From the NCBI GenBank assembly GCA_002286855.1, contig NRSV01000057.1, positions 173,353 through 237,352 of the forward strand: a DNA stretch of 64,000 nt, read 5' to 3'. The DNA comes from Bipolaris cookei (Eukaryota > Ascomycota > Dothideomycetes > Pleosporales > Pleosporaceae). The position numbers were made by a program, and so were the translations under genes. A model generated the notes under the pieces. That model was not told where the DNA came from and searched no databases. It saw nothing but the letters and a program-made list of their open reading frames with translations. Below, piece after piece: positions 12,364 to 23,586 of this stretch; the stretch's first letter is position 1, and every line of letters starts with the position of its first letter.

Positions 12364-14328
12364 TTAGCGACTTGCCATGCTGGCTCTCCTAGCCTCAAGT
12401 ACAGCGTCCTCGTGCGTTGGGGGTCCCTCGTAGTTCTTCTTACCCCAGACGAAATACCAGATAGTTGAGATGACGACGACGGCGGCAAGCACAACGGAAG
12501 CGTAGTTCATGGTTGCGGGGGTGACTTCGCGGAAAGTGGGCATGCAGAAGAGAGGAGTGGCGAGGGCGGACCAGGCTGTAAAGATAGTTAGTTTCCACTT
12601 AACTGTAGGCGTATACAGTAGAACATACCAAGAGCGACAACGTTGCAGAAGGTACCAAGCACTCCGAGGTGGAATTCTCCAGTCTTGACTTGCTTCCGGC
12701 CGGTAAGGAGCGAGACCAGGATGGGGGCTGCATAGCTCAATGTCAAGCAAATGACACCAACACCAGAGAAGGCATTAAAAGCGGCGGCGGCACCGAAGTA
12801 GATAACACCAAGGACGATCTGAATTCCCATGCTGAGCATCATAGCGTTGAGTGGGACGTCGAGCTTGGTGTTGACGGTCCTCCACAGCTTGTAGCCTGGG
12901 ATAGCGCCATCACGAGAGAAGGCCCAGGTAGCACGAGATGCAGCAGTCGTGCATCCGATACCGCAAAGCAGTCCTAGGACAAGGAGGGGAACGAGCAGTC
13001 CGATTGTTCCACCAGAAGATCCTACTGCACTCTTGATAATGACGGGGACGGGCTGTCCAGAAGCCAAAGCTGCGAGGTCGGCCTGGTTGGGGAGGACGAA
13101 TACGAGAGGGATGAGGAAGACAAGGCCGCAGATAGTGTTCAATGCAACGGTGGCAACCATGGCCTTAGGGACCTGGGTGGCTGGCTTTCTGACTTCTTCA
13201 CACATCCTATGTCAACTGTTAGCATTTGACTTAGTTTGGGTGGGAATTACTGCATATGGACAAGGCGAATGTCGCAATGGTATATGGGCTGCTAAAGGGA
13301 TGTCGCATGGGAAGTGTCGCATGGGAAATGTCGCTTGGGAGTGTGCATTGGGCAGGAACAAGCTGTTTCAAGTTGCTTGGGCAGGCAAGGGGAGGCTCAC
13401 GAGACAATCATTCCGGTCGAGGAGGTTGCGTAGGCAGCGTGGAGGAGTCCGACCATGAAAGACCATCCAGGGACCCATCCAGAGTTAGAGGGATCGAATT
13501 CAGTAAAGACGTATTCGGCGCTTCGGCGACCATTCTTCGCAATGGCAAGGACGCATATGACAATGGCAATCACACCAGCAAAGGTCCAGAAAATGGCAAA
13601 GGTCTGTTCGGGTGTAAGTGATGCATACAGTAAGGGAGTGAAGGGGACGATCTCACATCGAGCCAGGGCAAGTACTTGTTGCCAAAGGCAGACACAAAGT
13701 TGCAGAGGAGGGTGATGGCAAGGAAGATGAGGAAAACTTGGTAGGGCTCGCCTGCAAGTACGCCAACACCTGGAGAGGATTCGTAGACATTGACGCATGC
13801 CACAATGAATAGGGCAGTAGCAAAATTGACCGAAAGAGTAATGGTAATGTTGCCAACTACGAAACACCAACCGCATATCCACGAGGCGATTTTGCGGTAA
13901 GCGGGGGGCGTAATCATGAAGGTTTGGTAGTAGACACCGCCACTGGTGGGGTAAACACTGGTAATCTCGCCGAGGGAAGCAGCAACGGCGAGGACGATGA
14001 GGGATACAGCGAGCCAGCCCCAGATGATGTTGGTAGGGCCGCCACCAACTACAGGATAGTAAAAGGTAGTTGCCAAACCGTAAGGGACGGAAGCCAGAAC
14101 AAAGGACATGAAGGCGACTTGGAGAGTTGATCTTGACCGCACCAGTTCGGCCTTGTAGCCCATGGCAGCGAGGAGACCATCTGGATCGCTTGGCCCAGCA
14201 ACATCGTCTCCAGATCCCGAGTAGGTGTTGCCCAGCTTGGAGTCCTTCTCGATGCCATTGGGGCGCAGGACATGACCGTGGTCAGCGGCATAGGCATCCG
14301 ACTGGGTGCCGTAGCGGTAGTCAGACAT
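12364..14328 (-). CDS. Amino acid/choline/GABA permease, APC superfamily
   Basis: Four exons on the minus strand: 14328-13657, 13603-13401, 13206-12629 and 12575-12364, giving 554 aa. The cytosolic N-terminus (MSDYRYGTQSDAYAAD, DPDGLLAAMGYKAELVRSRS) leads into about twelve hydrophobic helices. Signature stretches of the amino acid-choline transporter branch are present: SLGEITSVYPTSGGVYYQ, FGNKYLPWLD at the exon 1 end, and MCEEVRKPATQVPKAMV just after the second splice. The TGMIVS/MCEEV join is what identifies that acceptor. Family members import GABA, choline, polyamines or basic amino acids by proton symport at the plasma or vacuolar membrane; the substrate is not determined here. Intron 2 is 194 nt, much longer than the two 53-nt introns, and carries a 14-bp minisatellite. 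An in-frame ATG at 14415 could add 29 residues, but 14328 fits the family start. Confidence 0.91.
13270..13342. repeat. 14-bp minisatellite inside permease intron 2
   Basis: TGTCGC(A/T)TGGGA is repeated with starts at 13301, 13315 and 13329 (period 14), with a looser copy at 13270. It lies wholly in the intron 13207-13400 and probably explains that intron's unusual length. Confidence 0.7.
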
Positions 14329-15276
14329 GGTGGGCGTGTCGCTATCGTCTGTGAAGAGGGAGCCTGGAGTCGGAATGGGCCTGGGAAGTTGTCGCAAAAC
14401 AAATCTCTGTGGCATGTGCCAGACAGCGGATCAGCGCAGGCTTTGAAGGCCTGCAGAAGAACGTCAGTGGGCGCATGGTCCAGGGCGACTAGACAGTTTG
14501 GAGACAAGTCTTGTCAGGCTACCCACACGAATGTCGGATGGCAAAACTGTGCCGAGCTTGGGATCCAATTGCTGGCGGGACAGGTTCGGATAGGGTTCCC
14601 CAGAGGGTCTTGGAAAAACACCGAGCATGTGGAAAGCAGACCCTAATGCATCCATGTTCCGCGCTCCACTGCCTGGGTAATGAGAGGGTTCCTAGAAGTG
14701 GGCCATGGGTGGCGCTGCTGGGAGCCGACGATGAGCCGGCCGCCTAATGACAGGCCCAAAGAGAGTCCCTGGCAATAGCAATGCAACGCTGACCAAGGGC
14801 CAGCATGAAGGAGAGGCATGCGCTGATGAACGTGTGGGGAGTGAAGGAGGCATTTGGCAGCGCGCGGTGTTTGAATCGTGGGCAGAACCAATAGGACTTG
14901 TCCGAGTGTATCGCCCAAGAGGGTCATGGCAGCCGTCCGCTTCGGCTCACGCTCCAGATTCTGGCAGCGATCCGGGGCCAGGGTCGCCCAAGCTACTCTA
15001 CTTACCAGGCTGGAGCTGCATGGGCTCGTATCCGTGGAGCAAGTGTATGAATAAGGGGGACAGGTAAGTAGAGGCTGATGCATTGATGGTGACAGTGGCT
15101 TTGCAAGACTTGTCCAGTTGCCTCGCCAGCCAAACGCGCCCTATAGTGTCAAATGCGGTAATGGCTATCGGTGGGGGGACTGGAGCCATGGTGTGCATGT
15201 GTGGAGTAGCGTCCAGTATAAAGCGCAGGTCGAAAGAAGGGGAGGCAGAACATAATGCGTATACATACACAGATAC
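14329..15276. other. Divergent promoter region between permease and dehydrogenase
   Basis: About 950 bp between two divergently transcribed genes. Open frames on both strands at 14460-15080 are short, overlapping and without domain signal. A shared bidirectional promoter is the simplest reading. No specific operator could be assigned. Confidence 0.4.
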
Positions 15277-16389
15277 ATGATGCATCACGAGATTGTCGCT
15301 CTTGAGAAGCAGCACCAGCCCCTCCCCGTCGATGGCTTCGCTTTTGCTCCGGGCACTACCTACAACCTCACAGCCTACGAATCAACTTCATCGCGTGGCC
15401 AGCTTCATGAACGCATCCGCAATGCCACCATCATTATTGTGACGACGCTTAGACTGGATGCCGAAACTTTGCACCCCACCGTTACTCCCAATCTGCGCTA
15501 CATAGCCGTCTCCGCAACAGGCACCGACCCAGTCGACCTGGATGCCTGTCGGTCACGCAACATTCGCGTAACAAACTGTCCGGGGGCTAATCTGGACGCC
15601 GTCTCAGAACACGCCATCAGCCTCTATTTCGCAGCCAGGAGGCGCACCGTGTTGCTCGACCGCATAACGCGAGCACAACCGAGCGAATGGAAGGACAAGG
15701 GTAGTGTCAACCACTACATGCGCCTTCCGGATGGCAAACCACCCATCACGTGCAGGGACGAGGTTATGGGCGTTATCGGATACGGTGGTCTGGGTGCGTT
15801 TTACTCGTTCTTCCTGCCCTGTTTAGGATGCAAGATCCTGGGCTGATTATAATCAACGACCACAGGCAAAAAGATAGCTGCATTGGGCAATGCACTCGGC
15901 ATGCGCGTACTGATTGCGAGTCGCAAGACACCCGCGACACCTGCACTCAGTGACATTCTTCCGGCCCCAGATACGTCTGATGGCCGCATTCCTTTTGGCG
16001 ATGTCCTCCGCCAGTCTACTGTACTCGTCTTGTCACTGCCCCGAACTTCTGAGACGCTCAATCTCATCTCCACACAGGAGCTCGCCAACATGCATCCATA
16101 CTCTGTCATCATCAACATAGCACGGGGTGGCATCGTGCATGAAGCAGCTGTTGTCCAGGCTCTCAAGGAGAAGCGCATTGCCGGCTATGCTACTGATGTC
16201 TACCAGGTGGAGCCCGCTGGTGGACCTGAAGATACACCGTTACTGGAGGAGGACACAAAGGATCTGAACATCACCATGAGCCCGCACCTAGCGTGGTTCT
16301 CGCAAAGGACCATTAAGAATCTAGGGGATATATTGAAGGAGACGGTAGAAGGATGGGTAAATGGTAACGAGATCAATGTCATTGTATAA
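15277..16389 (+). CDS. D-isomer-specific 2-hydroxyacid dehydrogenase
   Basis: Two exons, 15277-15793 and 15866-16389, separated by a 72-nt intron that splits the glycine loop, encode 346 aa. After splicing the NAD(P)-binding motif reads VIGYGGLGKKIAALG (GxGxxG type). The catalytic triad of the family is complete: Arg in NIARGGIVHEAAVV, Glu in TDVYQVEPA and His in MSPHLAW. An N-terminal substrate lobe contains the typical RYIAVSATGTDPVDLDACRSRNI segment. The family reduces 2-oxo acids (glyoxylate, hydroxypyruvate and related) with NAD(P)H, and the length matches glycerate/glyoxylate reductase-like members. Consecutive ATGs at 15277 and 15280 are equivalent start choices. Confidence 0.92.
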
Positions 16390-16932
16390 CAAGCCCAATA
16401 CCCAAGGGCCAGAAATCATGTCTGGTCTGTGATCTCCGAAGCCGATTAGATTCAGATTGCAATCCAGTCAGCCTAGAGATGACGGAAAACAATAAACTCT
16501 GGTACCAAGTGTACAGAAATATGCAAGACCCCGCGCCACATGCCTGGGATAATGTTGATGTTGTGGCGTTGAGGCTTGATGGTTGTAGTGTCGTCGGATT
16601 GGTACAGGTCACGTGACTGATGATGAAACCCTAGGACCCCTGCTTGGCGGTTGCAAGGCAGCGGCGCATCGCCTCGGGCCATCAACTAACATCACGTCGG
16701 CTCTCTCTACGCGTCAGAACATCACCAATAACACCCTCCACCTCCTCGAGCCGTCAATTCTTCCGCGCACTGCCATCCCTTGGTGGGTGTCGCGCGCACC
16801 TTTGCGCCCGCCCTTTGTATCCCGCAACTGCAAGCATTCCAGCCGCCGTCGGCTCTGGTTCCCCCGGCGGCAAGCCCGTCCCACAGCCGCCCCACCGACA
16901 TATTCACCAGCTCCAGCTCCGTCACCACCACC
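16390..16932. other. Promoter and leader of the Spt20 gene
   Basis: Contains a CACGTGA motif at 16610-16616 and a long CT/CCACC-rich leader from about 16730 to the ATG at 16933. An open frame continues upstream of that ATG, but its translation is low-complexity Pro/Ser/Arg and I treat it as leader. Confidence 0.4.
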
Positions 16933-19900
16933 ATGTCGGGCTCAGTTGCAGTTGCACGCCCGTCGCAACCTCCACGTTTGCGCCGGGAGTCTCAACGGCC
17001 CGGAGTCGCGCGCACCGCCACCCGTCAATCCAACATGGAGGACGACAGCGCGAAGCCAGAAGAGGCCAGGAAATATGGTATGCCCTCCGCCAAAAGCAGC
17101 ATATGCCTTGCAACAACTAACCTGTGGCTCAGTACACACGCAACAAGACATCCTGGCCAAGCACAAGGGAAAGCCGCCTTCCCTCCGCGTATACCTGCAC
17201 CCCAAGCACTTCCGTCTCAATGACTCCCAGGAGACACTCTCCTATGCTTCGCCCATGCGCGAGCTTCTCCAGGCTATCAAGGACAAGGTGGTGCCCCACA
17301 ACATGGTAGAGGAGCTGTATGAGTTCAACACACCCTGGTACGACAACTGCCTTATTGTCGAAGTGCACGACTACCGCTCAAGCGGTGTGAAACCCAAGGA
17401 CGATGCCAACAACACTGGAGAAGGGGCCACCAACGCCTTCTCGATCCACAACTATAACAGCTTCATCACGCCATCTCCTTATGCTCCTTTTCCAGTCAAC
17501 AAGCCTGAACAGAAGCCTACGCAACCCCCGGTTCAGAGCAAAGATGGGGACGTCAAAGAGGATAACGAGAACATGCCTGCTCCTGGCCAGAATGGTACGC
17601 CAAACAAGCAGGCAGGACTCGGCAAAGTCAGGACCGTGGTACTCTTCCCAACTCCGCTGTCACACTTGGCCGACATACAGCTACTGGCCACGACGCCTGT
17701 CCCAGACATGGCCGCCTTGAAAAGGATGCAGGCTCAAGGCAGAGCTGCAGGTATGCCGCCAACCCCGATGACCGGTGTACCTTCGACGCCGACCTTCCCC
17801 AACGGCCCCAGCCCGAAGCGCCAAAAGATGGTCCTCGACGACAGCAATCTCCATGAGTTCGAAGCCGAAGTCTTGAACACTACCTGTCCGCCGCTATACT
17901 TGGAGCCCACTAAGAGTTTTGGAGAATCGCTTGCGCTCATGGATGCTATCACGCACCCGAACAATAAGAACCCTGCGCCTCCTCGCAAGACCCGCAAGAG
18001 AACGACCGCTGAATTAGCCGCTGACGAAGCCGAAGCGCAGGGCCTGCAGCGCTTTATGCTTGCTGGTGACGAATTTCAAAGTGTTATGGCAGCCGCAGCT
18101 ACTGGAAATGATGATAACGCAGTGCGTGCAGCCGCCAACTCGCAAACATTTGCACGTTTCAAGACCATTGCCAACATTCGGGCCAATCACGAAGAGAATG
18201 ATCGACGGAAGAAGGAGGAGGACGCTCGCATTGCTCAGGTCAAACGACAGGCACAAATGGAGGCGGAACTTCAGAGGAAGAGAGAATTGGAAAGCAGACA
18301 ACAGGCCGAAGTTGCTGAGCGTCAACAAGCAGCCCTTCGGCAACAAGCGCAACACCAGGCGCAGCTCCAGCAGAACCAATTGCAACAGACTCAATTGCAG
18401 CAAAACGAAGCCTTACGGGCCGCTGCGGCAGCACAGCACCAAATGGCGAATGCTGCGGCAACACAAGTTACACAGACGCCTCAATCAGCAACACAGTCCC
18501 AGTTTTCGCCAACGATACGCCAACAGACACCTATGACCGCCTCCGCAGCATCCCCGCGGGTCGGTGGTCAAGCCTCACATCCCATTGGGGGTACTCCAAT
18601 GGTGCCGTCGGCTTCCAACCAGGCCATCAATAGTCCAGCGCGACCGCCGTCTTCTATCTCCCACCACCAGAACCAAATGGCCCGATCAATCAGCCAGCAA
18701 CAAAATCCAAGCCGCACTGGTACACCCCATATTGTTCAGGGTACGCCAGTCATGAACCCATCAATGCCGAATCGTAATATGACGCCTACGCCGAGTCGCA
18801 TGAATCAAAATAGCCCGTCTATGGCGATGCAAGGCCAGACACCAATGATGATGCAGACACCCCAACCCGGTCAAAATATGACACCCGAAGCAATGCAGCA
18901 GCTTCGTGTGCAACAGATGCGAATGCAGCAGCTGCAGCAACAAGGAGGATCTCCGGGTAATCAACAACAACAAATGCAGCAAATGGCATTCCAAAAGGCC
19001 CAGCAACATATCCAGCAAACTGGTGTCCCTCCCAATCAAAACCCACAGGCCTACCGCCAGCAGCTGGCACAGCACTATTTCCGTCAACTGCAACAGCAGC
19101 ACCAAAACCAACAACAGCAGCAGCAACAACAGCAAATGGGGATGCAAAATATGTCATCCCAAGGGGCCATGCCGCAAAACGGTATGCCCCAACAAGGCAT
19201 GGCTTTTGCTAACATGAGCTTGCAACAGATGCGGCTACGGTATCAGCAGCAAAAGGCAACGGTTATGCAGAACTACAGCAACACGCAAAGCATACCCCCA
19301 CAGATCATGCAGCAGATGCAGCATATGGAGCTACAAATCAAACAGCGGGAACAACGTGAACAGCAACAAGCGCAGATGGCACAGATGCAGAATGGCATGG
19401 GCAATCAAATGAACGGGGGCCAAATGGGTGGCATGCAAAACGCTAACCCTGCCAACCCAATGCAAATGCAGCAGTATCAACAATTGCTCCAACAGCAACG
19501 TCAGGCAGCCGCAAATCAGAATCGAATCATGCAAATGCGCCAGCAGGCCATGGCAAATGGTGGTCAGCTACCGCAGGGTATGATGGGCAACATGAACGCC
19601 ATGGGCGGAATGCAAGGCACAATGCAGGGCATGAACGCCATGGGCAACATGGGAAATGTACAAGGCATGAACATGGGGCAGATGGGCCAGATGAACGGCG
19701 GTATGGGCGGCATGCAAAATGGGCAGATGAACACTGGTATGCAAGGCATGCAGAACATGCAAGGCATGCAAGGCATGCAAGGCATGCAAGGTATGCAAGG
19801 TATGAACCAGATGAATCAGATGAATCAGCAGCAGATGCAGCAGATGATGATGATGCGCCAAGCACAGCAGCAGGCTCAGCGGATGGGGCAACCGGGCGGT

Positions 19901-19933
19901 CAACAAGGCGGCGACATGGGATGGACCGGTTGA
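16933..19933 (+). CDS. SPT20: SAGA complex subunit Spt20
   Basis: Two exons, 16933-17077 and 17133-19933 (55-nt intron with AACTAAC branch site), encode 981 aa. The Spt20 domain starts right after the splice: SLRVYLHPKHFRLND, SYASPMRELLQAIKDK, then FNTPWYDNCLIVEVHDYRSSG, with a later VLFPTPLSHLADIQLL segment. Spt20 is a structural subunit of the SAGA histone acetyltransferase coactivator, acting in the nucleus. Residues from about 520 onward are a charged coiled-coil-like region, followed by a ~430-residue tail of Gln/Met/Asn with poly-Q tracts (about 19095-19140) and tandem MQG units. Such tails are usual for fungal Spt20 and change length quickly. An alternative open frame starting at 16613 skips the intron and reads through non-homologous sequence, so I rejected it. 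Confidence 0.9.
19560..19830. repeat. Met-Gln-Gly coding minisatellite in Spt20
   Basis: Repeated (A)TGCAAGGC units, densest at 19741-19803, encode tandem MQG/MQN/MGG tripeptides in the C-terminal tail. It is in frame and coding, and probably length-polymorphic. Confidence 0.75.
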
Positions 19934-20696
19934 CCACGGTGAGCTTGCTTAAGGGGAGACTTGGTCGACAAGTACCGTTATACCATGCCGTTGTTTTGTA
20001 TTTCATTATCCTTTGGCGTTTTCTTCCAGGAAACAGCAGACAATCCGAGATCTGGACTGGATACCAATGGGTGTTTTGGGAGCATTTGCTGGGCGAAATG
20101 AAAAAAAAGAAAGTTGCATCAAGATACCCCTGGTCTGGGATGGATTTCCATTTTATGGCATTTTTGTACTCTTCGCTCACCAGCGCTTTTGATGTGGTGT
20201 GGTTTGGTGCTGCGCATTTCGTCTGGAAATGTCCATAGTTTTACCTTCTTGTAGTGATTTGTAAGTAGCATTTGAAATGAAATTATTGAGAAGGAAAGCA
20301 TCTATTAGAATGATAATGATTCACGAGTGTATCTTGTTAGACTCCAGTGACGAGTACACTATTCTCCAGGTCTTGGCGAATGTGTCTCACCAGCCACCAA
20401 GTTTCTTCTGCGTAGTGACATCTGGCAAGCAGAAAAAACAAACATTAACAGCTTGTGCCATTTCCTAATCAATCCTGTTAATCACTTTCAACTTAGTAGT
20501 GGATACGAAGCGTTGGTGTCGTTCATTTCCTTTGACGCTACTACTATCATACAAGACAATTTCCATCCAGTTTCTAGCATACGCTGACATGTACTTTTCA
20601 GCAGCTACAGGGCAACTCTGGCGGCTATCCGATAAAGTCACCCGTAAATGTAAAGTTCTGCGGACTCGATTCGCTCCAATGCCTTGGTTTCGAACA
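19934..20696. other. Convergent intergenic region
   Basis: 3' flanks of Spt20 and of the convergent SRPBCC gene. Only short frames without domain signal were seen. Confidence 0.4.
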
Positions 20697-21275
20697 CTAT
20701 TTCTTCGAAGCGGCCTGAGCAAGGTCGGCAAGAGCCTCGCGGCGCTTGAACTTGGCGTCTTGGATCACACCTAGAGTATGTTAGTATGGAGAGCAGAATT
20801 TAAAAAAGGGAACTACGTACTGGCATCAGCATCACTGCTGAAGTTGCCAGACCATGTGACGAATGTCTGTCCTTGGTGTTTGCCAGATGTGACGGGGTAT
20901 GCGCGGATGGTAGAGACGACCGAAGAGTATGAGAGCTCTGGCTTGGAAGTAATGACGGAGTACGTAATGAAGTGGTCAATGGACTAAAAAAATTTCAAAT
21001 TAGCGACTCGTGAGAAAAAAAAGAAATCACAGAAAGGAGAAAAAATTGCGTACTGAGTGCTCCTCCTGCTTCACCTCGAGCTCAGTGCCGTCCTTGAATG
21101 TCCACTTGACAATGTCGGTCTCGTCGGATGTGCCCTTGACAAACTCGCTCTTCTCTAGCTTGGTCCAGAACTTGCTGAAGTCCTGGAGCTTGATCAGGTG
21201 CCAGACATCGCTGAAGGGCGCCTCGATGACGGCAGACTCGTGGACCGAGGTGGAGGTGGGGATGGTCGAGGACAT
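20697..21275 (-). CDS. SRPBCC (START/Bet v1-like) small protein
   Basis: Three exons on the minus strand, 21275-21054, 20983-20821 and 20770-20697, with introns of 70 and 50 nt, give a compact 152-aa protein. The sequence STSVHESAVIEAPFSDVWHLIKLQDFSKFW is the typical opening of a helix-grip SRPBCC domain. The middle exon carries the strands SIDHFITYSVITSKPELSYSS and TFVTWSGNFSSDADAS, and the third encodes the long C-terminal helix DAKFKRREALADLAQAA that closes the pocket. The fold binds hydrophobic ligands and includes polyketide cyclase/dehydrase-like and Bet v1-like proteins. There is no signal peptide, so it is probably cytosolic. The ligand is unknown. The gene is invisible as one long frame and was assembled from splice sites. 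Confidence 0.82.
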
Positions 21276-22089
21276 GGTGGTTGGATTTTTCTTTGGTTAA
21301 CAATTGATGTAGTAGAAGTTAATTTCAGTGGAGGTGAAAAGAAGATGCGAGTGGAAATAGAGTAGATGGCTGGAAGCAGTTGAAAGACAGGTTTAGTGGG
21401 GCACCATTGCTTGTTGCAAACATATAGCGTCATGGCAAAGCTCGCGACAGAGCTAATGGCAGCTACCCCTCCCCCGCGCCGTTCCTGCTTGGACAGTCTT
21501 GCCACCCCAGCCTTGTACAAGACGATATCATCAACTCATGCGTCATCAGTTTGTTATAACTGGTTCCTTTGGCGAGCTACTCTCTTGGCACTCTGGCTCG
21601 CTGCGACTTGTTCTAGATCCAGCTTAGGGAATCTACTATGTAGCACCGAATGATTGCTATGAACCAAATATGTAAGTAAAGTAATAGTCTAAATCTTACA
21701 AAAGGAGCGATTACCAGACCACGAAACATTCCTTCTCCTAGTCAAGATACAGCCTTACCCATACTGTTGACGATCAAGCGTCCTCTTGACACACTTCCTC
21801 TTTTCTTTCCTTGTCTTTCTTCATCCTTCTTTATCATTGTAATACCTTGATCACTTAACATCCAACTCGGACAATAGAAGCTGCCGATAGTCTTGTCAGC
21901 CATACGTGAAACCCACCCTCACTGTAACCAGACAGCCAATCATCTTCTTCGCTACAGCCACCGCCACATCGGACGAAACTAGCCTCCGGTTTCACCGACC
22001 ACTCGGGCACGCAACACCCTGCTGCCTACCTATAATGTGGTCGGACAACGCTCTAGACACAGGATAGAGGAGCTTGTCATCGATGATCC
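21276..22089. other. Intergenic region upstream of two divergent genes
   Basis: Divergent spacer between the SRPBCC gene and the small heat-shock protein gene. CT-rich tracts at 21795-21835 may belong to a leader or transcript start. No gene supported. Confidence 0.4.
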
Positions 22090-22268
22090 TTCTCGTTGTT
22101 TCTGTGTGTTTCCGAGGAAACTCGAGACGTAGCGTGCGATTGGCTTCTCGATATTGATGGCGTGCAGTGTGACTGACTGGACGCTGTGGCGATTACAGCG
22201 AGGGGGGTCGCACATACGTACGCTTGCACGTGCAAAGTGATGCCTGGAGCCCTTTGTTGTGTATAATA
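22090..22268 (+). promoter_or_regulatory. Heat-shock promoter: step-type HSE, STRE-like site, TATA-like box
   Basis: TTC triplets begin at 22090, 22100 and 22110, that is TTC-n7-TTC-n7-TTC, the geometry of a step-type heat-shock element bound by trimeric Hsf1. A GAA follows at 22117-22119 inside the palindrome GTTTCCGAGGAAAC (22108-22121). An AGGGG stress-response-like element starts at 22201, and a TATAATA sequence at 22262 lies about 100 nt before the ATG at 22361. The motif spacing is seen directly; function is inferred from the heat-shock gene downstream. Confidence 0.68.
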
Positions 22269-22360
22269 TGCTTGAAAAGGTAGGCGATATCTCATGTCAC
22301 CCAGACACTCAGTCTTCATCATCTATATCAATCTATTATTACAACCCACAAACTATCAAT

Positions 22361-23380
22361 ATGCCTTCGGTTGCATACATGAACCAGTCGGCGCCTTTCT
22401 GGGACTTTATCGCAAGTCTTGAACAGCAAGGCGCCCAACAATCTCGCTCTGGCAAGAACCGTGAAGACGGTGCCGAGAACGAGCAAGGACCTCAGGGGCC
22501 TTCAGATCCATTTGCCCCTTGGACTTGGGGCCACGGATTCTTCGGTGGTGGTAGAGAGATGCCTCATCGTGGTGGTCCTCCTCACGGCTATCATGAACAC
22601 CAGCCTATAGGCGAAAAGGAAGCAGAGATAAACGACGCAAATGACAACGGAGAGGGTCCATCTGGTACCTCCGGCTCTGACAACGAAGCCCGTGGCGAAG
22701 GCTGTTCAAATAGACGAGAGCGCCATGGCCGTTATGGTGGAGGACCACGCGGCCGTTGTGGACCTGGCGGCAGGGGTGGCTTTGGGTCTCGACACGGCCC
22801 TGGACCGCATCATGGATTCGGTTCTCACCATGGCCCTTACCATGGCGGTCGTCGCGGAGGGTGGGGTCCATGGGTCCATGGGGGTCCTCTTGGAGGCGGT
22901 CCCTTTGGTTTTGGTGGCAACTCTTTCGACCCATCCACATTTGTCACTCACCTTTTTAATCAGTTCAACGACTCAGGTCCTTCGAACGATGACTCTGGGA
23001 ACAAGGCCAGATCATCTGGAAACGAAGACCACACTCCTGAAGCCGACATTTTCGACACTGAATCTGCCTATATGGTTCACATCTCCCTTCCCGGCGCTAA
23101 GAAGGAAGACGTCGGTGTGAACTGGGATGCTGAGAAAAGCGAGCTGAGCGTTGCTGGTGTCATATACCGCCCTGGAAATGAAGAGTTCTTGAAGACACTT
23201 GCTGTTAACGAGAGAAAGGTGGGCGCTTTTGAGCGGAAGATTCGTCTAGGAACAAGAGTCAATCCTGCAAGCATTGATGCTGATGGCATCACTGCCAAGT
23301 TGGAGGACGGTGTGTTGAGGGTTGAAGTGCCGAAGTTGGACTCGGGCTACGTAGAGATCCGCAAAGTGGATATTGAGTAA
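22361..23380 (+). CDS. Small heat-shock protein, Hsp20/alpha-crystallin (fungal HSP30-like)
   Basis: Single exon, 339 aa from MPSVAYMNQSAPFWDFI. The N-terminal ~210 residues are unusually long and dominated by Gly, His, Arg and Pro (RGPGPHHGFGSHHGPYHGG-like), a low-complexity segment probably driving assembly or metal/RNA contacts. The alpha-crystallin domain occupies the last ~115 residues: EADIFDTESAYMVHISLPGA, KKEDVGVNWD, ELSVAGVIYRPG, a long loop, and the diagnostic DGVLRVEVPKL strand. Such proteins are ATP-independent holdases that keep heat-denatured proteins soluble in the cytosol. The start is the first ATG after a CAAT-rich leader; an upstream in-frame ATG at 22259 overlaps the TATA-like box and is unlikely. 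Confidence 0.9.
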   Translation: MPSVAYMNQSAPFWDFIASLEQQGAQQSRSGKNREDGAENEQGPQGPSDPFAPWTWGHGFFGGGREMPHRGGPPHGYHEHQPIGEKEAEINDANDNGEGPSGTSGSDNEARGEGCSNRRERHGRYGGGPRGRCGPGGRGGFGSRHGPGPHHGFGSHHGPYHGGRRGGWGPWVHGGPLGGGPFGFGGNSFDPSTFVTHLFNQFNDSGPSNDDSGNKARSSGNEDHTPEADIFDTESAYMVHISLPGAKKEDVGVNWDAEKSELSVAGVIYRPGNEEFLKTLAVNERKVGAFERKIRLGTRVNPASIDADGITAKLEDGVLRVEVPKLDSGYVEIRKVDIE

Positions 23381-23586
23381 CTTTCTCAAGGAGCCGTGCA
23401 AAGAAGTGATGGGGTAGTATAAAGCGATATGTAAGGATGCTCTTTTGTATTCTAATATGAGAATAGTTACTTGCAATAACGTATTCCACCATCGAGAGGG
23501 CCACCCCATCGAGCAGGCCACTTTTTCTTGGCATTGCGAATCTCATACGCAACACTTTGCATTAACAACTTAAGGATTTTTTAACT

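Noticed and set aside
16613..17132. Upstream extension of the long Spt20 frame, giving 1106 aa
   Set aside because: The extension is low-complexity Arg/Pro/Ser; the ATG at 16933 plus a 55-nt intron gives the proper N-terminus.
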